Part shown: positions 7,177 to 15,055 of the stretch, one piece after another | How the letters are laid out: each line of letters begins with the position of its first letter | How positions within the stretch are numbered: the stretch's first letter is position 1 | Assembly (NCBI GenBank): GCA_964423465.1 | Contig: CAYRFK010000002.1 | Location: 1 to 64,000 of the forward strand | Source: VGWF01 sp964423465 | GTDB lineage: Bacteria > Verrucomicrobiota > Kiritimatiellia > PWTM01 | Direction: 5' to 3' | Length of the DNA stretch: 64,000 bases | Position numbers and translations under genes: made by a program | The notes under the pieces: generated by a model | What the model was told of the DNA's origin: nothing | Seen by the model: only the letters and a program-made list of their open reading frames with translations | Databases searched by the model: none

Positions 7177-8667
7177 TCAGTCCGGGATCGGATCGCCGCG
7201 ACGGACGGGCGCGCCCTCCCAGACGGCGGTGTCGGTCTCCGCGTCGTAGGTCAGCACGCGCGACGCGCTGCCCGGCGCGGGCGGCACATCGATTTTAGGA
7301 AGCCACGCCCGCAGCTCCGCGATGGGGCCGGCACTCTTCGGGTCCGCCGCGAGATTCGTCCACTCGTTCGGATCGGCGGCCATGTCGTAGAGCTCCTCGC
7401 TGCGGTCGGCGTAGCGAATATAGCGCCACCGTTCCGTCCGGATCCCGTGGTTGCCCTGGTTGTGCGACGTGATCGCGGGCCGCTCGCGCGGCGCCTTCGC
7501 ATCCGCAAGCTGCGGCTTCAGGCTGAGCCCCTCGATGTCCGTTCGCGGCGGCAGGCCGCAGAGGTCGACGAGTGTCGGATAGAGATCGAGCAGCTCCGCG
7601 GGTCGCGTGCAGCGCGCGGCCTTCGCGACCCCGGGGCCGGCGAAAATCAGCGGGACACGCGTGGACCTCTCCCACAGCGTGTTCTTGCCCGTGATGCCCT
7701 TCTCGCCGAGGTGCCAGCCGTGGTCGCCCCACACGACGACGATCGTGTTCTCCGCAAGCCCCGCCGCCTCGATCGCGTCGAGCAGCCGCCCGATCTGCGA
7801 ATCGACGAAGCTCGTACACGCAAGGTAGGAGCGGACGAGGTTGCGCCACTGGTTGTTCTCGCGGATCCACTTCAGGCGCGGCTCGGGCAGGTTCCAGTGG
7901 GTGTACCAGGAGAAACGCGGCGTATCCGAACGGTCATCCTCACGCGTCGGCGGAAGGATCGAGTCGTCGTCCGGGTAGAGATCGAACCACTTCTGCGTCG
8001 CGTAGCAGGGGACGTGAGGAAGGAAGTAGCCCACGGCGAGGAAGAAAGGCTGGTCAGCCGGCATCTCACGCAGCCGGTCGACGGCCCACGAGGTGATCTG
8101 GTAGTCGCCCTTGTCCTCGTCGCGATGCGGGAAGCAGCCCCAGTCCATCAGCGGATGGTCGCCCATCGGCGTCGGCGGAATGAGCTTCTTCGGCGGCTTG
8201 GCGCCGATGCCGCCCGCGGGGCCCCATACATCGAACTCGACCGCGCGCTTCGCCGGTCCGCCCACGCCGCCGTGGTAGATCTTTCCGGTCGTGTACGTGC
8301 GGTAGCCGCCGGCCATGAAATGCTGCGGCAGGGCCACGCGGTCCTTGAGCGTCGCAACGTCCCGGAACCACGGCGAGAGCCCGTAGACGCCGGTCGTCGT
8401 GGAGCGGAGGCCGAGCATGAGGCTCGTGCGCGACGGGTTGCACAGCGGCGCCTGCACGTGAGCATTGAGAAATGTCGTGCCGCGCGCCGCCAGCCGGTCG
8501 AGGTGCGGCGTCTTGACCATCGGGTGCCCGCCGAGCGGCCCGACCCAGTCGTTCTGGTCGTCGATCGCGATGAACAACACGTTCGGCCGCTTCGGCGCGG
8601 CCGGGGCGGTGTGGATCCCGGCGGCACAGAGAGCGGCGATCAGCAGTGACGCAGGCATCGGTTTCAT
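7177..8667 (-). CDS. S1-family sulfatase (iduronate-2-sulfatase-like)
   Basis: A 496-residue type I sulfatase with a signal peptide (MKPMPASLLIAALCAAG). The formylglycine motif is C76-N-P-S-R80, converted to the catalytic aldehyde by a sulfatase-modifying enzyme not present here; metal ligands Asp36-Asp37 (AIDDQND) and the later WGDHGWHLGEKG segment are intact. This combination resembles iduronate-2-sulfatase-like members, which often act as exo-enzymes. It is the last gene of the minus-strand cluster, 70 bases after the previous sulfatase. A GGGAG ribosome-binding site precedes the ATG. It should remove sulfate esters from sugars in the periplasm; the exact position is unknown. Confidence 0.92.
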   Translation of the reverse strand: MKPMPASLLIAALCAAGIHTAPAAPKRPNVLFIAIDDQNDWVGPLGGHPMVKTPHLDRLAARGTTFLNAHVQAPLCNPSRTSLMLGLRSTTTGVYGLSPWFRDVATLKDRVALPQHFMAGGYRTYTTGKIYHGGVGGPAKRAVEFDVWGPAGGIGAKPPKKLIPPTPMGDHPLMDWGCFPHRDEDKGDYQITSWAVDRLREMPADQPFFLAVGYFLPHVPCYATQKWFDLYPDDDSILPPTREDDRSDTPRFSWYTHWNLPEPRLKWIRENNQWRNLVRSYLACTSFVDSQIGRLLDAIEAAGLAENTIVVVWGDHGWHLGEKGITGKNTLWERSTRVPLIFAGPGVAKAARCTRPAELLDLYPTLVDLCGLPPRTDIEGLSLKPQLADAKAPRERPAITSHNQGNHGIRTERWRYIRYADRSEELYDMAADPNEWTNLAADPKSAGPIAELRAWLPKIDVPPAPGSASRVLTYDAETDTAVWEGAPVRRGDPIPD

Positions 8668-8737
8668 GTGCAGGCTCCCATCGATCGGTTGTCCCGAGAG
8701 TAATCCGGCCGGCGCCGCGTGTCAGGCTCTTCCGGGA

Positions 8738-10108
8738 TCAGGGCCGTTTCGCGGCCGGGGCGGTCTTCTTTGCCGCCTTGCGCGCCGCGGCGCCGTCGCC
8801 GTTCCAGCGCTCGTCGATCCATCGTGGCGGCTCGTTCTTCGCGTTCCACTCGTCCCAGAGCGCCTGCAGGTGCTTCACCTTCGCCGGCTCCTGCGCGGCG
8901 AGGTCGGTCTGCTCGCCGGGGTCCTTCGCGAGGTTGAACAGCTTCGGCTCCGTGTGCGAGATGTGCGCCTTCACGAGCTTCCAGTCGCCCTCGCGGACGG
9001 CGTACTGGATTCCGAACCGCCAGAAGAGCGCCGTGTGGGGTGCCTTGTCGGTCCGGCCCTCGAGCAGCGGAAGCAGGTTCGCGCCGTCGAGATTCCACTC
9101 CGCCTTGACCTCGCCGCCAGCGGCCGCAACAGCGGTGGGCATCCAGTCGAGCTGCGTGACCATGTGCGGCAGCATGCGCCCGCCCGGGATGCGGCCCTTC
9201 CACTGGATGAGGATCGGCGAGCGGATGCCGCCCTCCCAGAGCGTCCATTTCGTGCCCCGGAAGACACCGTTGCTCGCGGCGCCGCCCGGACCGCCGTTGT
9301 CGCTGGCGACGAAGATCAGCGTCCTCTCCTCCAGCCCGTGTTCGCGCAGTTTGCCGAGGATCCGGCCGATCGTGTCGTCGAGCAGCGACAGCATTGCGAG
9401 GTAATTGGCCCGGCCCTGCGGCTCGACGCCGGTGAAGCGGTCGATGTAGGCCTTGGGCGAGACGAACGGGGCGTGCACGGCGGTGAAGGCGCAGTAGAGG
9501 AACCACGGAGCATCCTTGCGACGGTCGATGAACGCCTCCGCCTCGCGGCCGAACGCGATCGTGTGGTCCTCGGGTGTCGCCACCGGATCGGCATTGCGCC
9601 ACATCGGCACGGGCTCGCCGCCCTTCCCGGCCCCGATGCCGTGCGGAAGCAGGCCGTAGTACTCGTCGAAGCCGCGCGCGTTGGGCAGGTACTCGGGCTT
9701 CTCCTGTCCGATATGCCACTTCCCAACGATTCCGGTCGCGTAGCCGAGGTCCTTCATACGGTTGGCGAAGGTGCGCACGGACAGGTCGAGCCCTTTCGTG
9801 TCACCCTTCAAAGGCGGCCGGGGGCCCTCGGCGTTCGCGTCGAAGCCGAACCGCTGCTGGTAGCGTCCGCTCATCAGGGCGGCGCGGCTCGGACTGCAGA
9901 CACAGGCCGTGACGTAACTGTTGTCGAAGCGCACGCCGCTTTTCGCGATCGAATCGATGTTCGGCGTCGGGCACTGCGTGTTGCCGGTCACGCCGAGGTC
10001 GGCGTAACCCATGTCATCGATGTAAAGGATCAGGACGTTCGGCTTCTCCGCGGCGGTCGCGGCGAAGGCGAGACCGAGTGCAACGACGAGGGCGTTTGCG
10101 AACTTCAT
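8738..10108 (-). CDS. S1-family sulfatase
   Basis: A 456-residue sulfatase with signal peptide (MKFANALVVALGLAFAATAA). Formylglycine motif C71-S-P-S-R75, metal ligands in YIDDMGYADLG, and the FVASDNGGPGG segment typical of arylsulfatase A-like members. The C-terminus is Lys/Ala-rich. The start overlaps the stop of the preceding sulfatase by four bases (ATGA), with AAGGAG inside that upstream gene as ribosome-binding site, so translation is coupled. All catalytic positions that I can check are present. Confidence 0.92.
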   Translation of the reverse strand: MKFANALVVALGLAFAATAAEKPNVLILYIDDMGYADLGVTGNTQCPTPNIDSIAKSGVRFDNSYVTACVCSPSRAALMSGRYQQRFGFDANAEGPRPPLKGDTKGLDLSVRTFANRMKDLGYATGIVGKWHIGQEKPEYLPNARGFDEYYGLLPHGIGAGKGGEPVPMWRNADPVATPEDHTIAFGREAEAFIDRRKDAPWFLYCAFTAVHAPFVSPKAYIDRFTGVEPQGRANYLAMLSLLDDTIGRILGKLREHGLEERTLIFVASDNGGPGGAASNGVFRGTKWTLWEGGIRSPILIQWKGRIPGGRMLPHMVTQLDWMPTAVAAAGGEVKAEWNLDGANLLPLLEGRTDKAPHTALFWRFGIQYAVREGDWKLVKAHISHTEPKLFNLAKDPGEQTDLAAQEPAKVKHLQALWDEWNAKNEPPRWIDERWNGDGAAARKAAKKTAPAAKRP

Positions 10109-11520
10109 GGCTTCTTCTCCTTCGCGTTCTTCCGGGGCCGTGCGGATGTTTCATCCCTCTCGACGCCCCACAGCGGATCGGGAAGCGTCGCCTCCCACGC
10201 GTCGTAGGCGGCCTGCAGCGTCCGCGCCCGCTCGGGCTGCGCGGCGGCAAGGTCGGTCTTCTCCGTGAGATCGGCCTTGAGGTCGATCAGGCGCGGCGAC
10301 GGACCGCCGGGGTGCTTGCCCTTGCGCTCGGGCTGCATCACGAGCTTCTCGTCGCCCGTCCGCACGGCCCAGATGGAGCGCGCCTTCATACGCCAGAAGA
10401 GAACGTCATGCGGATCACCCTTCTTCTCGCCGGCGAGGAACGGCACGAGGTCGACGCCGTCGAGCTTCCAGTCCGCCGTCGGCTCGACGCCGGCCAGGGC
10501 GAGCGCGGTGGGCATCAGGTCGAGGCTGCTGACGGGCGGGTCATAGGCCCGGCCCGCCGGCAGCCGGCCCTTCCACTGGACGAGGAACGGCACGCGGATC
10601 CCTCCCTCGAGCATGCCGCCCTTCTCGCCGCTGAGCGGCACGTTGCACGAGCCGTTGCGCTCGAGCGGTCCGCCGTTGTCGCTGAGGAAGAGGACGAGCG
10701 TCGACTCTTCGAGGCCGTCGATCCGCAGTTGCCCGAGGATTGCGCCGACGGCGTCGTCGAGGCCGGTGACCATCGCGGCGTACGTTCGGCGGTCGCCCTC
10801 GGGGATGTGGCGGACGCGCTCCAGGAGGTTCGACGTCGCCTGCAACGGAGTGTGCGGTGCGTTGAAGGCGGCGTAGAGGAACCAGGGCGCCGCCCTGTTC
10901 CGGTGGATGAATGCCGCGGCCTCCCGGCCGAGGAGGTCGGTCCGGTAGCCTTCGGTCTTCCCGGGCTTCCCGTTTCGTTCGAGCCATGTGAAGTAGCCCG
11001 GCACCGGTTTGCCTCCTGCGGGCGTGCGGAATTCCTCGCTGAAGTAGCAGTGTCCGCCTCCCACGAACCCGAACATCTCGTCGAACCCGCGCTTCAGCGG
11101 GTGGAACTGCGGTGCGTCGCCAAGGTGCCACTTGCCGACCATGCCCGTGCGATAGCCGGCGGCCTTCAACCGGTCGGCAATCGTTCGCTGGTCGAGCGGC
11201 AGGCCCTTGCGGCCGGTTGCGTCGTCGCCCTCCCAGTTGATCTCGTGCCCGAAGCGGCTCTGGGAGCGGCCGGTCAACAGCCCCGCGCGGCTCGGCGAGC
11301 ACATGCAGGAACTCACATAGCCGCTCGTGCACCGGATGCCGTTCTTCGCCAGCGAATCGATGTGCGGCGTGCGGATGTCCGGGCTGCCCTGGCAGCCGAG
11401 ATCCTGGTAGCCCATGTCGTCGGCCAGGATCACGAGCATGTTCGGCCGCGGCGTCGCGGCCGGCGCAACCCCGGCCGCCAGCGCGGCCATCGCGAGAACC
11501 CACCACACTCGTATCGCCAT
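10105..11520 (-). CDS. S1-family sulfatase
   Basis: A 471-residue sulfatase with a signal peptide (MAIRVWWVLAMAALAAGVAPAA) and formylglycine motif C74-S-P-S-R78. Metal ligands occur in LADDMGYQDLGCQG and FLSDNGGPLERNG. The ATG at 11520 is chosen over the upstream in-frame start at 11562 because it begins directly at the signal peptide and has GAGGAG upstream. Similar overall to the next sulfatase downstream, with which it overlaps by four bases; the two may have arisen by duplication and now act on different sulfate positions (inference). Confidence 0.92.
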   Translation of the reverse strand: MAIRVWWVLAMAALAAGVAPAATPRPNMLVILADDMGYQDLGCQGSPDIRTPHIDSLAKNGIRCTSGYVSSCMCSPSRAGLLTGRSQSRFGHEINWEGDDATGRKGLPLDQRTIADRLKAAGYRTGMVGKWHLGDAPQFHPLKRGFDEMFGFVGGGHCYFSEEFRTPAGGKPVPGYFTWLERNGKPGKTEGYRTDLLGREAAAFIHRNRAAPWFLYAAFNAPHTPLQATSNLLERVRHIPEGDRRTYAAMVTGLDDAVGAILGQLRIDGLEESTLVLFLSDNGGPLERNGSCNVPLSGEKGGMLEGGIRVPFLVQWKGRLPAGRAYDPPVSSLDLMPTALALAGVEPTADWKLDGVDLVPFLAGEKKGDPHDVLFWRMKARSIWAVRTGDEKLVMQPERKGKHPGGPSPRLIDLKADLTEKTDLAAAQPERARTLQAAYDAWEATLPDPLWGVERDETSARPRKNAKEKKP

Positions 11521-11589
11521 CACGCGAATACTCCTCGGAGACCGCCCACCCGGCGCGGACACCGCACGGCTAACGCGGCGGGCGCACGC

Positions 11590-12894
11590 TTATTGCACCG
11601 GGGGCCGCGGTTCCCCGCGCAGTGTCGAGGTGCGGACTTCATCCGCAAGCGCCGTGAGACGCGCAACAAGATCCGGGTGTGCGACCGCAACATCGTTCGT
11701 CTCGCCGAGGTCGGCGTCGAGGTTGTACAGCTGCGGCGCGGGGTCCAGGTGCAGCTTCCACGGCCCGTCGCGCATCGAGCGCTGCAGCCGCTTGTTCAGT
11801 CCGTAGAGAGCGAAGAGCGACCGCCGCGGCGACCGCGCGCCTTCCCGGCCTAGCAACAGCGGCGCGAAACTGTCTCCGTCGAGCTCCCGGTCGCGCGGCA
11901 CCCGGCCTCCGCAGAGCGCGGCGAGCGTCGGCAGGATGTCCATCGCGGTGACGAACTCCCCGCACACGCGGCCGGCAGGCACGCGGCCGGGGCCCCACGC
12001 GAGCAACGGTACGCGCAATCCGCCCTCGAATACCGTGTGCTTCGTCCCACGCAACGGCGCCGCGGATCCCGGCGTGTTGCGCTCGGGACCGTTGTCGCTG
12101 GTGAAGAGCACGAGCGTGTTCGTCGCCAGCCCGAGTTCGCGGAGCTTGCCGAGAATCTCGCCGGTGCTCCAGTCGAGTTCCTCGACGGCGTCGCCGTAGA
12201 GCCCGCGCGCGGACTTGCCCTTGAACCGCAGCGACGCGTCGAACGGGATGTGCGGCATCGCGTGCGCGAGGTAGAGAAAGAAGGGACCCTCGCGGTGGGC
12301 CTCGATAAACCGCAGGGCCTCCTCCGTGTACATCCCGGTCATTTCGGCAGGCACGGCTGGACGCTTCACCACGGCGTCGCCGCGCAGCACCGGCGTACCG
12401 CCCTCGGCATCGAACTGCACGGTCTCGAACCTGTCGAGGTTGTGGAGCACCCCGAAGTAGCTGTCGAAGCCCTGGTCCATCGGCCGCATCCCGGGCTTGA
12501 AGCCGAGGTGCCACTTCCCGATGCAGCCGGTCGCGTAGCCCGCCGGCTTCACGACCTCGGCGAGCGTGACCTCGGCCGCGGCGAGCCCGTTCGTTGCGTC
12601 GGGGCGCAGCACGCCGGCGGCCAGCCCGCTGCGACCGGGATAGCGCCCCGTCATCATCGCCGCGCGCGACGGCGTACACAGCGGCGCCGCAACCGCGAAG
12701 TCGGTGAAGCGCGTCCCTTCCGCCGCCATGCGGTCGAGATTCGGCGTCCGGATATCCGGCGCGCCGTAGCAGCCAGCATCGCCGTAACCGAGGTCATCGC
12801 AGAGGATCAGGATGACGTTCGGCCGGTCGGCGACGGCGGCCGTCGCGATTCCAAGCCACACGGCGGTCCATCGCAGGTTCATGATTCGTTGCAT
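11590..12894 (-). CDS. S1-family sulfatase
   Basis: A 434-residue sulfatase, the first of four in a row. Signal peptide MQRIMNLRWTAVWLGIATAAVA, formylglycine motif C73-T-P-S-R77, metal ligands ILCDDLGYGDAGCYG and FTSDNGPERNTPG. A GGGAGGG ribosome-binding site lies seven bases upstream of the ATG. It begins 80 bases after the GH29 gene ends, a gap without a visible terminator, so it is probably in the same transcript. Like its neighbours it needs an anaerobic or aerobic formylglycine-generating enzyme encoded elsewhere. Confidence 0.92.
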   Translation of the reverse strand: MQRIMNLRWTAVWLGIATAAVADRPNVILILCDDLGYGDAGCYGAPDIRTPNLDRMAAEGTRFTDFAVAAPLCTPSRAAMMTGRYPGRSGLAAGVLRPDATNGLAAAEVTLAEVVKPAGYATGCIGKWHLGFKPGMRPMDQGFDSYFGVLHNLDRFETVQFDAEGGTPVLRGDAVVKRPAVPAEMTGMYTEEALRFIEAHREGPFFLYLAHAMPHIPFDASLRFKGKSARGLYGDAVEELDWSTGEILGKLRELGLATNTLVLFTSDNGPERNTPGSAAPLRGTKHTVFEGGLRVPLLAWGPGRVPAGRVCGEFVTAMDILPTLAALCGGRVPRDRELDGDSFAPLLLGREGARSPRRSLFALYGLNKRLQRSMRDGPWKLHLDPAPQLYNLDADLGETNDVAVAHPDLVARLTALADEVRTSTLRGEPRPPVQ

Positions 12895-12974
12895 ATCGGC
12901 ACCCTCCCCAGATCACGACGGGTGCAGACTGCGCGGGCGGCAGACCGTCATCGCACTGCCGCGCCGGCGCGGAT

Positions 12975-14120
12975 TCAGGTCCGGACAGGCCAGCCGTCGG
13001 CGCGGATGCGGCGGCCCATCTCGCGCAGGACCTCCGCGTGGACCGGCTCGATCGATCCGTCGCCGCGCGGCCCCGAGTTCAGCAACAAGTTCGCGCCCGC
13101 GGCTCGCGCCGCAGCGAGCTTCGCCATCGCCTCGTTCACCGTGATGTGCCCCGCGTCCTTGTGGTAGCCCCAGCTCTTCTCCTGCAGCGTCGAGCAGATC
13201 TCGATCGGCTTCTCCGGCCGCTCCGCGATCGCGCCCGACGAACCCGGCCGGTCGCCCTTCGCCGGCATCTTGTGCTCCGGCGCGAAGAAGTCCTCCGTGC
13301 CGAGCAACCCCTGCTTGTACGACACCAGGACCTGCGGCTGGAGCCGGTGGATCAGGTCGTAGAGTTCCTGGCAGCGGAACTTCGCGCGGTCACCGGTCAG
13401 CGGCACGCCGATGCCGTCGAGCCAGATCGCCGCGATCGGGCCGTAGTTCGTCAGCAGCTCGGTGATCTGCGCGGACATGAAGTCAAGGTACCGGTTGAGG
13501 TCGTGCGCGGCGCCGGTGGCATAGGAGGGCTCGGGCGGGTCGTACTTCGGGCGCGCGCTGCCGCCCCATTCGTCGTTGTTCGGTGCGTGCGGATGGCGCC
13601 AGTCACGCCCGTGCGAGTAGTACAGGCAAAGCCCGAGCCCCTTCTTTGCGCAGGCCGCCGAAAGCTCGCCGACCAGGTCGCGGCGGGCGGGGCTGTTCAT
13701 GCTGTGAAAGTCGGTCTGCTTCGTCTCGAAGAGGCAGAACGAGTCGTGGTGCCGCGTCGTGATGTTGACGTAGCGCATCTCCGCAGCCTTCGCGAGATCG
13801 GTGATGAAGTCGGCATCGAACTTCGCCGCGGTGAACCGGTCCTTGAGCTTCGCGTACTCCGCCACCGGGATCTTCTCCCGGAGTTGGACCCATTCGTGCC
13901 GCTCGAGCAGCGAGTAGAGTCCAAAATGGAGGAACAGGCCGAACTTCGCATCGCGGAACCACTCGAGCGCGGCGGCGCGTGGATCCGCCGCGTAGCGCTC
14001 CGCGCGGGATGCGAGGTACGACGGCGGCTTCGGTGCGGCACGCGCCGGCAGTCCCGCCGCCACCGATGCCCCCGCCACCGCCGTCGCCCGAAGGAATTCG
14101 CGCCGCGGAAACGTCTTCAT
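12975..14120 (-). CDS. GH29 alpha-L-fucosidase, Tat-exported
   Basis: A 381-residue protein with a twin-arginine signal (PRREFLRATAVAGASVAAG, residues 5-23) and a GH29 catalytic barrel. Family landmarks: FGLFLHFGLYSLLERHEW (60-77), TRHHDSFCLF (122-131), and IWLDGIG (232-238) with the nucleophile candidate Asp235. GH29 enzymes release alpha-L-fucose with retention of configuration. The protein is shorter than most GH29 enzymes and seems to lack the C-terminal beta-sandwich. Its ATG overlaps the stop of the radical-SAM activase by four bases. Its place between a radical enzyme and four sulfatases supports action on sulfated fucose-containing glycans. Confidence 0.88.
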   Translation of the reverse strand: MKTFPRREFLRATAVAGASVAAGLPARAAPKPPSYLASRAERYAADPRAAALEWFRDAKFGLFLHFGLYSLLERHEWVQLREKIPVAEYAKLKDRFTAAKFDADFITDLAKAAEMRYVNITTRHHDSFCLFETKQTDFHSMNSPARRDLVGELSAACAKKGLGLCLYYSHGRDWRHPHAPNNDEWGGSARPKYDPPEPSYATGAAHDLNRYLDFMSAQITELLTNYGPIAAIWLDGIGVPLTGDRAKFRCQELYDLIHRLQPQVLVSYKQGLLGTEDFFAPEHKMPAKGDRPGSSGAIAERPEKPIEICSTLQEKSWGYHKDAGHITVNEAMAKLAAARAAGANLLLNSGPRGDGSIEPVHAEVLREMGRRIRADGWPVRT

Positions 14121-15055
14121 GCCATCCCCTCCCCTGTCCGGCCCGTCGAGGCCGATCCGAGCTTCACCCCCTGCCGTCGCAGCCGCTCGTTCCATCCCTT
14201 TACCGTCTCTCGCGACGGCGGCCTCACCGTGTCCGGGAACTTCGTTGTCAGCCCGAGCCGCGGCAGCTTCGCGCGCCACAGGTCGTAGTAGGGCAGCAAC
14301 TCGACCCCTTCCAGGTTCGGCAGCTCCCGCGTCAGCGCCGCGATGCCGTCGAGGTGGGCCTCGCGGTCGTTGTGGCCGGGGATCATCGGACATCGCAGCA
14401 GGATGCGCGCGCCCGTCGCGTGCAGCCGCTTCAAGTTGTCGAGGATCGTCTCGTTCGACTCCCCGACGAATCGCTTGTGCAGCACCGGATCGGTCTCCTT
14501 GAGGTCGTAGAGCCACAGATCGGTGAGCGGCGCCAGCCCCGCCAGCACGCCCCACGGTGCGTGCCCGGAGGTCTCCACGCACGTGTGCAGGCGCGCGCGC
14601 CGAGCCGCCCCAAGCAGCGCCGCCGCGTAGTCGGGTTGGAACAGCGGCTCGCCGCCGGAGAGCGTCACCCCGCCGCCGGACGAGGCGTAGTAGTCGCGGT
14701 CGCGTTCAACGAGCGCCATCACCTCGTCCACCGTCGCGTCGCGTCCGACCCGTTCCAGCGCCTTCGGATCGCAGACGGACACGCACTCGCCGCAGACCGT
14801 GCAGGCCTTCCGGTCGATCGCCGCGGGCGCGCCGGCCGTTCCGCCGGAAGCCGCCTTGAACCGGCAGGCCGGCGCGCACGCGCCGCAGGCTATGCAGCGG
14901 TCCGGCATGTAGGACAGCAGCGGATCGAGCGTCAGGCTCTCCGGGTTCCCGCACCAGAGGCAGCGCAACGGGCAGCCCTTCAGAAAGACCGTCGTGCGGA
15001 TCCCGGGCCCGTCGTGGATCGCAAAGCGCTGGATGTCGAAGATGCGGCCCTTCAT
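14117..15055 (-). CDS. Glycyl-radical enzyme activating enzyme (radical SAM)
   Basis: A 312-residue activase of the PflA type. The radical-SAM [4Fe-4S] motif is C28-x3-C32-x2-C35 (GCPLRCLWC), and two ferredoxin-like clusters follow, CIACGACAPAC (54-64) and CTVCGECVSVC (85-95), as in activases of non-PFL glycyl radical enzymes. TLSGGEPLFQ is the usual SAM-binding GGE segment. It abstracts a hydrogen from the partner's glycine using SAM. No signal peptide is present, so it acts in the cytoplasm. It overlaps the radical-enzyme stop by four bases and the fucosidase start by four bases. Confidence 0.93.
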   Translation of the reverse strand: MKGRIFDIQRFAIHDGPGIRTTVFLKGCPLRCLWCGNPESLTLDPLLSYMPDRCIACGACAPACRFKAASGGTAGAPAAIDRKACTVCGECVSVCDPKALERVGRDATVDEVMALVERDRDYYASSGGGVTLSGGEPLFQPDYAAALLGAARRARLHTCVETSGHAPWGVLAGLAPLTDLWLYDLKETDPVLHKRFVGESNETILDNLKRLHATGARILLRCPMIPGHNDREAHLDGIAALTRELPNLEGVELLPYYDLWRAKLPRLGLTTKFPDTVRPPSRETVKGWNERLRRQGVKLGSASTGRTGEGMA